Shown here one piece after another: positions 34,529 to 43,286 of a stretch of 64,000 nt of DNA. Position numbers and translations under genes: made by a program. Every line of letters begins with the position of its first letter. Position 1 is the first letter of the stretch. Source of the DNA: Bradyrhizobium septentrionale. Lineage in GTDB: Bacteria; Pseudomonadota; Alphaproteobacteria; Rhizobiales; Xanthobacteraceae. The stretch spans positions 9,256,501 through 9,320,500 of the forward strand of contig NZ_CP088285.1 in NCBI RefSeq assembly GCF_011516645.4. The letters are read 5' to 3'. Below the pieces are notes generated by a model, which saw nothing but the letters and a program-made list of their open reading frames with translations, was not told the origin of the DNA and made no database searches.

Positions 34529-34554
34529 TTTATATAAGCATCTACTTATATAAA
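34529..34554. promoter_or_regulatory. AT-rich palindromic operator of the ArsR gene
   Basis: TTTATATAAG and CTTATATAAA are perfect inverted repeats around CATCTA. This AT-rich 26-base site stands out in GC-rich surroundings and abuts the ArsR start codon. ArsR dimers bind such sites, here probably covering the -10 region. Confidence 0.75.
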
Positions 34555-34697
34555 AGTCAATGCGGAGGCGCCAATGCAGCCGCAGCGCCGACGGCGACAC
34601 GGGAACGTGTTGCGTGCTCCGAAAGTTGATGGCTGCGGTCGCATGTTTGCCGGAAAAAGGGTGCGATAACTGTGATCGGAATCGTGCGGAGCCGCCC

Positions 34698-35372
34698 ATG
34701 ATCGCAAAGCTCCTCCTGCAGAACACTTTCTTCGTCATCGCCATGGCCGCGCTGCTGTTTGCCTTCGCCGGCACGCTGCACTGGCCCGGCGCGTGGGCCT
34801 ATCTGATCGCCTCGGCGCTGATCGGGCCCGCCTGCGGGCTGTGGCTCGCCAGGGTCGATCCCGGACTGCTGGCCGAGCGCATGCGTCTCACCGCGCGTGA
34901 GGGCCAGCCCACCGAGGACAAGCGCTTCATGCTGGTGTTCGTCGTCGTCGCGGTGCTGTGGTTCGTCGCGATGGGGCTCGACCGGCGCTTTGGCGGCGCC
35001 AATGCCGGCGCGCCGCTGATCGTGCTCGGCCTTGTGCTGTATCTGGTCTCGACCGTGCTGATCCTGTGGGTGTTCCGCGCCAATTCGTTCGCCGCACCGG
35101 TCGTGAAGGTGCAGACCGAGCGCCACCATCAGGTGATCTCGACCGGCCCCTACGCGTTGGTCCGCCATCCGATGTATACGAGCGTGATGCTGTTCTTCAT
35201 CGGCGTGCCGCTGATGCTCGGCTCCTGGTGGGGTCTTGCCTTCGTGCCGGTGTTCTTCGTGATGTTTGCGATCCGCACAGGGATCGAGGAGCGCACGCTG
35301 GTGGCGGGTTTGTCAGGCTATGCCGATTATGCGGCACGGGTGCGCTATCGCCTTGTGCCCGGGCTGTGGTGA
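34698..35372 (+). CDS. Isoprenylcysteine-carboxyl-methyltransferase-like membrane protein
   Basis: 224 residues with five or six membrane helices. The C-terminal signature of the ICMT/PEMT group is present: HQVISTGPYALVRHPMYTS followed by IRTGIEERTLVAGLSGYADY and YRLVPGLW. Members use AdoMet to methylate a lipid or small hydrophobic substrate at the membrane; the substrate is unknown. GGAG precedes the ATG. It diverges from the ArsR-SRPBCC pair and leads by nine bases into the GFA gene. Confidence 0.83.
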   Translation: MIAKLLLQNTFFVIAMAALLFAFAGTLHWPGAWAYLIASALIGPACGLWLARVDPGLLAERMRLTAREGQPTEDKRFMLVFVVVAVLWFVAMGLDRRFGGANAGAPLIVLGLVLYLVSTVLILWVFRANSFAAPVVKVQTERHHQVISTGPYALVRHPMYTSVMLFFIGVPLMLGSWWGLAFVPVFFVMFAIRTGIEERTLVAGLSGYADYAARVRYRLVPGLW

Positions 35373-35381
35373 GGATCGATC

Positions 35382-35741
35382 ATGGCGGAGAACAAGACCT
35401 ATACCGGCGGCTGCCATTGCGGCCAGGTCCGCTTCGAATGCACCACCGACATGGCGATGGTGACCGCCTGCAACTGCTCGATCTGCACCAAGAAGGGCCT
35501 GCACTTCGTGTTCATGCCGCCAACGAGCTTCCAGCTTCGCGCCGGCGCCGAGAATTTGAAGGAATATCTGTTCAACCGCCATGCGATCCGCCACCAGCTC
35601 TGCGTCGATTGCGGCGTCGACGTGTTCGCACGCGGCAACAAGCCTGACGGCACCGACATCGTGGCGCTCAATGTCAGCTGCATCGACGGCATCGATCTGT
35701 CGAAGATCACGATGACGCCGGTGGACGGAAGGAACCGGTAG
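35382..35741 (+). CDS. GFA/CENP-V-family zinc protein
   Basis: 119 residues. Zinc ligands are in GGCHCGQVRFEC (first pair), ACNCSICTKKG (second group) and QLCVDCGVDVF (third), the pattern of the glutathione-dependent formaldehyde-activating fold. Glutathione adduct chemistry is known for Gfa itself but not proven for this subgroup. It lies nine bases behind the methyltransferase gene and is probably co-transcribed. Confidence 0.88.
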   Translation: MAENKTYTGGCHCGQVRFECTTDMAMVTACNCSICTKKGLHFVFMPPTSFQLRAGAENLKEYLFNRHAIRHQLCVDCGVDVFARGNKPDGTDIVALNVSCIDGIDLSKITMTPVDGRNR

Positions 35742-35754
35742 GCACTTTTCCCTT

Positions 35755-35868
35755 CGTCATGCCCGGGCACAGCCGTCCGAAGGACGGCGTCGCTTCCGCT
35801 CGCCTATGCCCGGGCATCCATCGAATGGTGAGACATGGATGGCCGGGTCAAGCCCGGCCATGACGAGC
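35755..35868. repeat. Palindromic intergenic repeat, CGTCATGCCCGGGC type, copy 2
   Basis: It starts CGTCATGCCCGGGC, holds CCGTCCGAAGGACGG and TCGCTTCCGCTCGCCTATGC, and ends GGCCGGGTCAAGCCCGGCCATGACG (split here for length: GGCCGGGTCAAGCCC then GGCCATGACG). It is related to 26908-27033 with an inner block inverted. It folds into a long hairpin between the GFA and GST genes. Confidence 0.72.
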
Positions 35869-35894
35869 ACAGTAAGATCGCGTCCTGACGGCAC

Positions 35895-36602
35895 CTACAA
35901 ATCCAGCGCCTTGTAGCGCCGGAAGATCCCCTCCTCGTTGAATGGAATCCGCCGCTCGCTGGCCAGATACGCCTTGATGTTCGGCCGCTCGGCGACGCGA
36001 TCGCGCAGCGCGATCAGGCGCGGGACCTTCTTTTCGAACGCCGCCATCCGCTTCGGAAACGCGTAGCGCAGGCCTTCCACGATCTGGAACAGCGACAGGT
36101 CAACGTAGGTCACCCGGCGACCGGTGACGAAGGCGCCGCCGTTCGCCTGCACGAGGTCCTCGAAATAGCCGAGATATTTTGGCACCCGCGACGCCCAGAA
36201 TTCTTCCGTGCGCTTTTTCGCCGGCGCCTTCTGGTCCTCGTAATACAGCGACGGGCCGAGCGGATGATGGGTGTCGTGGATCTCCAGCACGAAGTCCGTA
36301 ATCGTCAGCTGCAGCTGATGCAGCCAGAGCTTGCCACCTTCCGCTTTCGGGGCGAGGCCGTGGCGCGCGCCGAGATAGAGCAGGATGTTCGCGGTCTGCC
36401 CGATCACGAGGCTGCCGGCCTTGAGGAACGGCGGCGCAAACGGCGGCGTGCCCTTGTGCGCGTCCATCATCTTCATCATGGCGCCCGTGCCGCCCTTGCC
36501 GCGCGCGACGTCGGTGTAACCGGCGTCCGCATCCTCGAGCGCGAGGCGGACATATTCGCCGCGGCCCTGGATCATCGGCCAGTAGTAAAGCTGATAGTGC
36601 AT
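35895..36602 (-). CDS. Glutathione S-transferase
   Basis: 235 residues. Thioredoxin-like N-terminal half (YQLYYWPMIQGRGEYVRLAL, with a QTANILLYLG glutathione-binding turn) and helical C-terminal half (RVTYVDLSLFQIVEGLRYAF). The N-terminal part has the Y-x-P/M-x-x-GRGE layout of sigma/alpha-like GSTs, with Tyr6-7 as the likely catalytic residue. It conjugates glutathione to unknown electrophiles. GGAGG lies eight bases before the ATG. It stands alone between repeats. Confidence 0.85.
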   Translation of the reverse strand: MHYQLYYWPMIQGRGEYVRLALEDADAGYTDVARGKGGTGAMMKMMDAHKGTPPFAPPFLKAGSLVIGQTANILLYLGARHGLAPKAEGGKLWLHQLQLTITDFVLEIHDTHHPLGPSLYYEDQKAPAKKRTEEFWASRVPKYLGYFEDLVQANGGAFVTGRRVTYVDLSLFQIVEGLRYAFPKRMAAFEKKVPRLIALRDRVAERPNIKAYLASERRIPFNEEGIFRRYKALDL

Positions 36603-36757
36603 GCACTTACCTCCAAAAACTTTCGCCGCGTCGCTTCCCGGTCAGATCGATCGTAGCCGTGCAGCGCTCGGATCGTCCACCGTGGACAGGCTGCCTGTCC
36701 GAACCACGCAGAGACTGCTAATGTTCCGACGTCGAATCTTCGATGAAGGATCATCTG

Positions 36758-37153
36758 ATGGCGGACAACAAGAAGAAGCGGGGCGGCGCAGATCGCGCCC
36801 TGATCGCGTTGAGCGAATCCTACGAAGTTGCGTACTGGTCCAAGAAGTTCAAGGTCACGCCGGCCAAGCTCAAAGCCGCCGTCAAGAAGGTCGGGCATTC
36901 CGCCAAGAAGGTCGAGGCCTACTTCAAGGAGCAGCGGCACAAGGCTGCCGACCGCGCACGGATCGCGATCAGCCAGCCCTACGAGGTCCGCTACTGGTCG
37001 AAGAAGTTCAAGGTGACCCCTGCCCGGCTCAAGACCGCGGTGGCCGCAGTCGGACATTCCTCGAAGAAGGTCGAGGCCTATTTCGCGGCCAAGAAGAAAA
37101 CCGCGAAGAAAAAGAAAGCTGCAAGGAAGACCGTCAAGCGCAAGAAGGCGTGA
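36758..37153 (+). CDS. Tandem DUF3606-like protein with lysine-rich tail
   Basis: 131 residues. Two near-identical units of about 55 residues (SYEVAYWSKKFKVTPAKLKA and PYEVRYWSKKFKVTPARLKT, each followed by a VGHS-x-KKVEAYF segment) match the small DUF3606 fold, which usually occurs once. The tail is almost all Lys/Arg/Ala, suggesting nucleic-acid binding. GAAGGA seven bases before ATG 36758 decides the start over ATG 36743. Function unknown. Confidence 0.78.
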   Translation: MADNKKKRGGADRALIALSESYEVAYWSKKFKVTPAKLKAAVKKVGHSAKKVEAYFKEQRHKAADRARIAISQPYEVRYWSKKFKVTPARLKTAVAAVGHSSKKVEAYFAAKKKTAKKKKAARKTVKRKKA

Positions 37154-37180
37154 GCGGTCGAAGGTACGCCGCTCTCTCCT

Positions 37181-37267
37181 CGTCATTGCGAGCGAAGCGA
37201 AGCAATCCACCGCGCCGCATATGCGGAGAGATGGATTGCTTCGTCGCGATCGCTCCCCGCAATGACG
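37181..37267. repeat. Palindromic repeat, CGTCATTGCGAGCG type
   Basis: CGTCATTGCGAGCGAAGCGA followed by AGCAATCCA, and its complement TGGATTGCTTCGTCGC ... CCCCGCAATGACG, make one long imperfect hairpin with GCCGCATATGCGG at the tip. It is a REP-like element common in Bradyrhizobium and lies between convergent genes, where it may end transcription. Confidence 0.75.
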
Positions 37268-37283
37268 CGTTCTGAGGCGACGC

Positions 37284-37961
37284 TCAGTTCGCCGCGAAGC
37301 AGTACAGCAGGCCGTCACCGCCGGTGCTCTTCAGATCGGCCTGCGAGCAGCCGCCGTCGGGGCCGCGCGAGGGATGCGACGCGTTCCAGGATTTTGACGG
37401 CTCGTCGTCGCGCAGGCCCTTGCGGTCGAAATGTCCGAGCATGGCGGCGCCTTGCGTGCTGCTTGTCCAGTTCTTGCAGGTGCGGTCCTCACCGGCCGCA
37501 AACGCAGTCCCGTCCGCCTGCGATCCCGTCAGCACGTCGTGGCGGTTCGGCGTGTCGCCGGCACCGTTGACGACGTCGCCCTTCTCGGACAGGGCGGTCT
37601 GCTTGGTCAGATTGTTGCCGGCGCTGTGCAGGTCGGCGACGTCCTTGGCGACCACGACGCCCTTCACATTCTTCCACGGTCCCTTGCCGATGCGGTCGCG
37701 CGCGTTCACCGCGGGCTGGCCGTCGGCGGCCTGGGTCGAGAGATAGGCGCGCCATGTCTTCGGCGCGCCGAAGCCCGCGGCCTGCGCCAGCGTCTGGCAA
37801 TGATTGTCGGCACCGGCGAGGCCGCCGAGATTGGCGCCGTTGCCGATGCCGTTGCTGGTCAAGAAGAAGCTGGTGTCGGCAGTCTGCGCCTGTGCCGGCG
37901 GCGCAGCCGTGACGACAAATGCAAGACAGGCCGGAACCGCGATGCACGCAATGACCTTCAT
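37284..37961 (-). CDS. Exported lectin-like/DUF1554-type protein
   Basis: 225 residues. Signal peptide 1-25 (ending PPAQA). The mature part runs FFLTSNGIGNGANLGGLAGA, DNHCQTLAQAAGFGAPKTWR, AYLSTQAADGQPAVNARDRI, then ends GGDGLLYCFAAN. This C-type-lectin-like layout (a cysteine after GADNH and a final Cys) occurs in DUF1554/endostatin-like bacterial proteins. Binding partner unknown. Confidence 0.7.
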   Translation of the reverse strand: MKVIACIAVPACLAFVVTAAPPAQAQTADTSFFLTSNGIGNGANLGGLAGADNHCQTLAQAAGFGAPKTWRAYLSTQAADGQPAVNARDRIGKGPWKNVKGVVVAKDVADLHSAGNNLTKQTALSEKGDVVNGAGDTPNRHDVLTGSQADGTAFAAGEDRTCKNWTSSTQGAAMLGHFDRKGLRDDEPSKSWNASHPSRGPDGGCSQADLKSTGGDGLLYCFAAN

Positions 37962-38061
37962 CTTAATCCTCCCGATGGTTGTTATGGTCCGCTGACATCA
38001 ACCCGCGGCCCGCGCGGATATTCCGGCGCCGCGACGCGCCAATGAAGCGCGCAAAACAAAA

Positions 38062-38085
38062 GCGCCGCGGTTGATGCCGCGGCGC
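38062..38085 (-). terminator. Rho-independent terminator of the TIM44-domain gene
   Basis: GCGCCGCGG and CCGCGGCGC around TTGATG (plus-strand reading), 27 bases beyond the stop codon; on the minus strand the hairpin is followed by TTTTGTTTTG. A standard intrinsic terminator. Confidence 0.85.
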
Positions 38086-38112
38086 CTTGTACTTGTCATA
38101 TCGGGCGATCGA

Positions 38113-39075
38113 TCAGTTGGTCTGCTGGATCGCCGAGAGTTCCCAGTTGCCGCCGCGCTGGCGCACGAAGGTCCAGACTTCGGTGATCTCCTCCGGCTGC
38201 CCGTTGCCGCCGACCATCCGGCCGGTGCCGCGCTCGAGCATGGTGTCGACCAGCGTGTAGCGCATCGCGACGGTGGCGTATTCGCTGTCGCCTTCGCTCC
38301 AGGCTTCGGCGAGGTCGCCCTGCAACAGCTTCACATTGGACGTCTTGTTGGTGACGTTGCGCGCCTTGTTCTCCTCGAGATCCTTCGAGAAGTACGACAC
38401 CATCTCCGGCGACGCGAGCGTGTGCAGCTTCGCAATGTCCTCGTTCGACCACGCGGCCTGGATATCGCCGAGCAGCCGCTCGAACGTCTCATAGTCCGCC
38501 GGCGTGATCTCGACCGGTGTGTTCGATCCGCCGCCGAGGCCAAAGCCGAAGCCCGAACGGGCGTTGCCCTGCGCGCCGGGACCGACGTCGGGGCCGCCCG
38601 CGTACGCGGAGGCCGGCGTATTGCGGCGCTGCCACCACGACATCGCGAGCCGGACGACGAGCACGATCAGACCGATCTGCAGCAGGAGGCCGAGGATCGA
38701 CGACAGGCCGCCGAGACCCGAGAACAGGCCGCCGCCGAACAGCATGCCGAACAGGCCGGCGCCAAGGAAGCCCGCGGCCAGGCCGCCGAGCAGGCCACGG
38801 CCCATTCCGCCGCGACCGAACAGGCCGCCGGACGTCGCCGCCGCCGGCGACCCCATGTTCGGGCTGCCAGGCTGGCTGAAGGTGCGGTTCATCGGCGCAA
38901 CCGAGCCGGGCGCCGTGCTCGTCGAGGGCGGCGCGGAGAATGTCCGCGAGCCGCGCGAGCCGCCGCCGCCGACGCGAGCGTCGGCCGCCGAAACGGTCAT
39001 CATCACAGGCAGCGCCAGCGCCATCGCGACGGCGATCGCCCGGACAATTCCACGCGTGCGTTGCGAGAAATTCAT
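38113..39075 (-). CDS. TIM44-like domain protein
   Basis: 320 residues. Signal peptide or anchor (about 10-31), a Gly/Ser/Pro-rich stretch, a Gly-rich double membrane segment (GLLGGLAAGFLGAGLFGMLF and ILGLLLQIGLIVLVVRLAM, about 92-145) and a C-terminal TIM44-like domain (about 185-320: DYETFERLLGDIQAAWSNED, VTNKTSNVKLLQGDLAEAW, WTFVRQRGGNWELSAIQQTN). The domain is related to the mitochondrial import motor subunit; in bacteria its role is unknown and it is thought to act at the membrane. It has its own terminator. Confidence 0.85.
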   Translation of the reverse strand: MNFSQRTRGIVRAIAVAMALALPVMMTVSAADARVGGGGSRGSRTFSAPPSTSTAPGSVAPMNRTFSQPGSPNMGSPAAATSGGLFGRGGMGRGLLGGLAAGFLGAGLFGMLFGGGLFSGLGGLSSILGLLLQIGLIVLVVRLAMSWWQRRNTPASAYAGGPDVGPGAQGNARSGFGFGLGGGSNTPVEITPADYETFERLLGDIQAAWSNEDIAKLHTLASPEMVSYFSKDLEENKARNVTNKTSNVKLLQGDLAEAWSEGDSEYATVAMRYTLVDTMLERGTGRMVGGNGQPEEITEVWTFVRQRGGNWELSAIQQTN

Positions 39076-39334
39076 GTTGGTTTCCTCAAAGGATTCCCCG
39101 GCATGGGGAAACGCCCCTAAGATGGGCAGGGCCTGATAAAAGTGAAGCGGGAAACGGGAACCGCGGCTGCGGCCCTCGGTCGCGGAGATGTGACACTATG
39201 GTCCTTGTGGACGCGACGGCGCGTCCTACCGCGAGATGGGGCTCAGGTTCAACCGCGACCGCATCGCAACATGACTATTCCCATGCCAGAAGCGAAGGCG
39301 CATCGAAGCCCCTCGCCTGGGTTGGCGCTTCTTA
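39076..39334. other. Spacer between cckA and the TIM44 gene
   Basis: No gene, RNA or repeat recognised apart from the repeat that follows at 39335-39387. It should contain the TIM44 gene promoter, which I could not define. Confidence 0.4.
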
Positions 39335-39387
39335 TTTGACGCGTTTTCTTCACGCGAACCGGTGCCGACTTCGCTCGAAAACGCTCT
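39335..39387 (-). repeat. GACGCGTTTTCTTC repeat at the cckA stop codon, copy A
   Basis: TTTGACGCGTTTTCTTCACG with CGAACCGGTGCCGACTTCGC and TCGAAAACGCTCT. The ends GCGTTTTC and GAAAACGC pair, as do inner GCGAA and TTCGC. It runs into the cckA TAG codon (39386-39388). The same element abuts the fliR stop at 43232-43284 in the same relation to the gene, so it probably works in the 3' end of the mRNA. Confidence 0.8.
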
Positions 39388-41974
39388 AATTCGCCGTCAT
39401 GGTTTCCTTCACCGCGGCGACCAGCTGCGTCAGCGTGAACGGTTTTGGCAGGAACGCGAACTGCTGGTTCTCGGGCAGGCTCTTCTCGAAGGCGTCCTCG
39501 GCATAGCCTGAGACGAAGATGATCTTCAGCTCGGCATTGCGGCTGCGCATTTCCTTCAGCAGCGTCGGGCCGTCCATCTCCGGCATCACGACATCGGAGA
39601 CGACGAGATCGACGGCGCCGTTGTTCTCCTCGAACGCCTCCAGCGCCTCGACGCCGTTGGCCGCCTCGATCACGCTGTAGCCGCGCGAGCGGAGACCGCG
39701 CGCATTCAGCGAGCGCAGGCCGTCCTCGTCCTCGACCAGCAGGATGGTGCCCTGCCCGGTGAGATCGGGCTTCGGCTTGGCGGCTTCGGCGGCGGCGTCC
39801 TTTGCCGCGCCATTGCCGGCCTGCGCTTCCGGGGCGACCTCCTGGTCCTGGCGATGCCGCGGCAAATAGATCCGGAACGTGGTGCCCCCGCCAGGCACGG
39901 AATCGACATAGACGAAGCCGCCGGTCTGCTTGACGATGCCGTAGACCGTCGACAGGCCGAGGCCGGTGCCCTTGCCGACTTCCTTGGTCGAGAAGAACGG
40001 CTCGAAGATCTTGTCGATGATCTCGTGCGGAATGCCGGTGCCGGTGTCCGAAATCTCGATCTTCACATAGTCCGCCGCCGGCATGCCCTTGTTGGCGAGC
40101 TGCGCGGCTTCCTCGGTCGGCACATTGCCGGTGCGGATGATCAGCTTGCCGCCGTCCGGCATCGCGTCGCGCGCGTTGACCGCAAGATTGACCACCACCT
40201 GCTCGAATTGCGAGACGTCGACCTTCACGGGCCACAGATCGCGGCCATGCACGAGGTCGAGCTTGACCTTCTCGCCGATCAGCCGGCGCAGCAGCATGGT
40301 GAGGTCGGATAGCGCATCGCCGAGGTCGAGCACCTGCGGCCGCAGCGTCTGGCGGCGCGAGAACGCAAGCAGCTGCCGCACCAGCGTCGCGGCGCGGGTG
40401 GCGTTCTGCTTGATTTGCATGATGTCCTGGAACGACGGATCGGTCGGCTTGTGCGCGTTCAGCAGGAAGTCGTTGGCCATCATGATGGCCGACAGCACGT
40501 TGTTGAAGTCGTGCGCGATGCCGCCGGCGAGCTGGCCGACCATCTCCATCTTCTGCGACTGGTTGATCTGGTTTTCCAGCGCGCGGCGCTCGGTGATCTC
40601 CAGCATGTAGACGATCGCGGTCTCGGCGTCGCGCTCGTCCTTCTCGACGGTGGTCACGAAGAACTGGGCGAAGCGCTCCTTGGTGCCGTCGAGCATCACC
40701 TCGACCGGCGCGATATCGCCCTGGCCCTCGGCGGCCTGGTTGATCGCGGCGATCAGGAGGCCGCGGTCGCGCGGATTGACCGCGCGGAAGATCGACTTGG
40801 CCGCGCCGCCGTCGCCGTTCAGCCCCTGCGCCAGCTTGGCATAGCGCGCATTGGCGCCGACCACATTGCCGCCGCGGTCGACGGTCGCGATCGCCATCGG
40901 CGTATGGTCGAAGAAGCGCATGAAGCGCACCTCGGCGGCGCGCTCCGGATCGGAACGCTCGTCGCGGGCGCGGCTGATCACCAGCGTGCGCGAGGCGCCC
41001 GCCGCGCCGTCGGCGCCGAAGGCGAGCTTGTGATAGAGCCGCACCGGCACGGTCTTGCCGCCGCGCATGCGCAGGTCGATGTCGAACACTTCGGTCTTGA
41101 CCTCGCCCGGCACCGCCGCAATCGAAGTCAACAGCGCCGCGCCGTCGCCCGAGACGATGTCGGTCAGCTTCAGCCCGCCGGAACCGATCTCGGCCAGATC
41201 GTAGTCCAGCCAGTTGGCCAGCGTGGCGTTGACATAGGCGATCTCGCCGGCCGGATTGACCGAGAAGAAGCCGCACGGCGCGTGATCGAGATATTCGATC
41301 GCGTGCCGCAGCTCCTGGAACACGTCCTCTTGGTCCTCGCGGTCACGGGTGACGTCGGCGATCGACCACACCGCATATCTCGCGTCGCGCTTGCCCTCGC
41401 CGAGCGGGCGCACCCTGAGCCGCAGCCAGCGGCCTTGTCCACCACCTTGCCCGGCCTCGTGGCCGGCGACGCGGACCTCCTCCTGCTGCCGCTTGCCCTC
41501 GCGCGCCGCCTTCAAGAGGCGGAACACCGCCTCGGAGACGTCGGGGTTGCCGATGAAGACGCGCTCGACGGGGCGGACGTCCTGCGGCCCGGCCGCGCCG
41601 GTCAGCCTCAGATAGGCGGCGTTGGAATAGACCACATGGCCGCGGGAGTCGGTGACCACGAGTCCTTCCTGGGCCTGGTCGGCGATCCGCGCCATCACGG
41701 GGTCGTCGGTGGCGCGATCGGAGAAGCGGATGATGCCGGCGGCAAGCGCGAACAGGGTGAACAGGCCGACGGTGGCGAGCAGCGCCAGCACGCCGAGGAT
41801 ATAGGGCTGCGCCTGGGTGCGGCCGATGGTCATCAACCAGACCGCCACCGCGACGATGCCGACGGCGATCAGGACCACCAGCAGGATACTGCCGCTGCGC
41901 CGCGCTGGCCCGTGAGCCACGAACGGCTCAGTCGCGGGTGGATCGTTGCTATCGGCGGTCATCTGGAGAGACAT
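39386..41974 (-). CDS. cckA: Hybrid sensor histidine kinase CckA
   Basis: 862 residues: two membrane helices (about 29-50 and 57-82), PAS domains (about 92-210, 222-340 and 350-460), a histidine kinase with H488 in GGIAHDFNN, an ATPase with DTGTGIP and [20 protein letters not shown], and a C-terminal receiver with Asp794 in [12 protein letters not shown]. CckA passes phosphate through ChpT to CtrA and CpdR, controlling cell cycle and motility genes. It follows flhB by 129 bases on the same strand, at the end of the flagellar gene row, so a CtrA-driven read-through could feed back on its own activator. Confidence 0.95.
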   Translation of the reverse strand: MSLQMTADSNDPPATEPFVAHGPARRSGSILLVVLIAVGIVAVAVWLMTIGRTQAQPYILGVLALLATVGLFTLFALAAGIIRFSDRATDDPVMARIADQAQEGLVVTDSRGHVVYSNAAYLRLTGAAGPQDVRPVERVFIGNPDVSEAVFRLLKAAREGKRQQEEVRVAGHEAGQGGGQGRWLRLRVRPLGEGKRDARYAVWSIADVTRDREDQEDVFQELRHAIEYLDHAPCGFFSVNPAGEIAYVNATLANWLDYDLAEIGSGGLKLTDIVSGDGAALLTSIAAVPGEVKTEVFDIDLRMRGGKTVPVRLYHKLAFGADGAAGASRTLVISRARDERSDPERAAEVRFMRFFDHTPMAIATVDRGGNVVGANARYAKLAQGLNGDGGAAKSIFRAVNPRDRGLLIAAINQAAEGQGDIAPVEVMLDGTKERFAQFFVTTVEKDERDAETAIVYMLEITERRALENQINQSQKMEMVGQLAGGIAHDFNNVLSAIMMANDFLLNAHKPTDPSFQDIMQIKQNATRAATLVRQLLAFSRRQTLRPQVLDLGDALSDLTMLLRRLIGEKVKLDLVHGRDLWPVKVDVSQFEQVVVNLAVNARDAMPDGGKLIIRTGNVPTEEAAQLANKGMPAADYVKIEISDTGTGIPHEIIDKIFEPFFSTKEVGKGTGLGLSTVYGIVKQTGGFVYVDSVPGGGTTFRIYLPRHRQDQEVAPEAQAGNGAAKDAAAEAAKPKPDLTGQGTILLVEDEDGLRSLNARGLRSRGYSVIEAANGVEALEAFEENNGAVDLVVSDVVMPEMDGPTLLKEMRSRNAELKIIFVSGYAEDAFEKSLPENQQFAFLPKPFTLTQLVAAVKETMTAN

Positions 41975-42103
41975 GGCTCGTCTGCATCACGAAGGCGCCC
42001 GGCCGGCCGCCTCGCCCCTGAGTGCCTGAATCGGACCCGAAAACGCAAGTCCATCAGGCGGCAATTTCGCAAGTTACGCGCATTTCGAGCGGTTTTCCGC
42101 CCC

Positions 42104-43177
42104 TTACTGGCGCAGGCCGGACAGGCCGCGCTTCAGCCGCATCACGTAGCCGATGATTTCGGCAACCGCGTGATAGTGCTCGACCGGGATCTCCTGGTCG
42201 ATCTCGACGGTCGCATAGAGCGCCCGGGCCAGCGGCACGTTCTCCACGATCGGAATATCGTGCTCCTTGGCGATCTCCCTGATCTTGAAGGCCATGACGT
42301 CGACGCCCTTGGCGACGCAGAGCGGCGCCGACATGCTGCGGTCGTAGGCCAGCGCCACCGAATAGTGGGTCGGGTTGGTGATGATCACCGAGGCCTTGGG
42401 AACCTGGGCCATCATGCGCTTCTTGGCGCGCTGGACCCGCAACTGCTTGATCCTGCCCTTGACGTGCGGGTCGCCTTCCGACTGCTTGAACTCCTCCTTC
42501 ATCTCCTGCAGCGACATCTTGTGACGCTCGTACCAGGTCCGGTACTGGAAGAAGTAGTCGGCGATCGCGACCGCAGCGAGGATGGCGACCACCGCCGCCA
42601 TCAGATGCACCGTCATGCTGATGATGGCGGGCAGAAGCTCGGCGGGATCGACCCGCAGGAATGCCTCCATCCGCAGCCGCTCGGGCCACAGCACCACGAC
42701 CATCACGGCGCCGAGCGCGATCAGCTTGAACAGGCCCTTCAGGAAATTCGCCACCGCCTGCTTGCCGAACAGCCGCTTGAAGCCGGCGGCCGGCGATATC
42801 TTGGAGAATTTTGGCTTCAGCTGTTCGCCCGACCACACCAGCTGATGCTGGATCATGTTGCCCGCGACCGCGGCCAGCGCCAGCATCAGGAACGGTACGC
42901 CGATCGCGGCGACCACGGCGTAGCCAAGCGTCTGGGTCAGTTGAAGCAGGCCCGCGCCGTCGGTGCGGATCATCCACGAATTGGCGATCAGGTTGCGCAA
43001 CGGCATCAAGATGCCGCCGCCGATCGAGCCCGAGAAGGTCGACAGCACCAGCGTGGCGCCGGCGATGATGAACCAGGTGTTGACCTCCTGGCTCTTGACG
43101 ACGTCGCCTTTCTCAAGGGCTTCATCGAGACGTTTTTGCGTAGGGTCTTCTGTCTTGTCTTCGGTATCGTCGGCCAT
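42104..43177 (-). CDS. flhB: Flagellar export gate protein FlhB
   Basis: 357 residues. N-terminal DKTEDPTQKRLDEALEKGDV, four membrane helices (about 32-55, 88-112, 140-165 and 185-210), and a cytoplasmic domain with the autocleavage site NPTH (268-271) in NPTHYSVALAY. FlhB sets the substrate switch from rod/hook to filament export. AGGGAGAG precedes the ATG, right behind a 13-base hairpin (43189-43218). It lies between fliR and cckA. Confidence 0.96.
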   Translation of the reverse strand: MADDTEDKTEDPTQKRLDEALEKGDVVKSQEVNTWFIIAGATLVLSTFSGSIGGGILMPLRNLIANSWMIRTDGAGLLQLTQTLGYAVVAAIGVPFLMLALAAVAGNMIQHQLVWSGEQLKPKFSKISPAAGFKRLFGKQAVANFLKGLFKLIALGAVMVVVLWPERLRMEAFLRVDPAELLPAIISMTVHLMAAVVAILAAVAIADYFFQYRTWYERHKMSLQEMKEEFKQSEGDPHVKGRIKQLRVQRAKKRMMAQVPKASVIITNPTHYSVALAYDRSMSAPLCVAKGVDVMAFKIREIAKEHDIPIVENVPLARALYATVEIDQEIPVEHYHAVAEIIGYVMRLKRGLSGLRQ

Positions 43178-43188
43178 CGCTCTCCCTG

Positions 43189-43218
43189 GAACATGATGCG
43201 ACTTATCGCATCATGTTC
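43189..43218. repeat. Perfect hairpin before flhB
   Basis: GAACATGATGCGA and TCGCATCATGTTC pair exactly around CTTA. It lies 12 bases before the flhB start, between the ribosome site and the repeat at 43232, in the fliR-flhB gap. It is a palindromic intergenic unit or an mRNA processing/attenuation hairpin. Confidence 0.75.
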
Positions 43219-43231
43219 TGCGGTCCCTATT

Positions 43232-43284
43232 TTTGACGCGTTTTCTTCACGCGAACCGGTTCCCACTTCGCTCGAAAACGCTCT
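43232..43284 (-). repeat. GACGCGTTTTCTTC repeat at the fliR stop codon, copy B
   Basis: Same element as at 39335-39387 (TTTGACGCGTTTTCTTCACG, CGAACCGGTTCCCACTTCGC, TCGAAAACGCTCT), two bases from the fliR TAA. Only a few bases in the loop differ. Its repeated place directly after stop codons suggests a role in mRNA 3' ends, or insertion preference. Confidence 0.8.
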
Positions 43285-43286
43285 GA

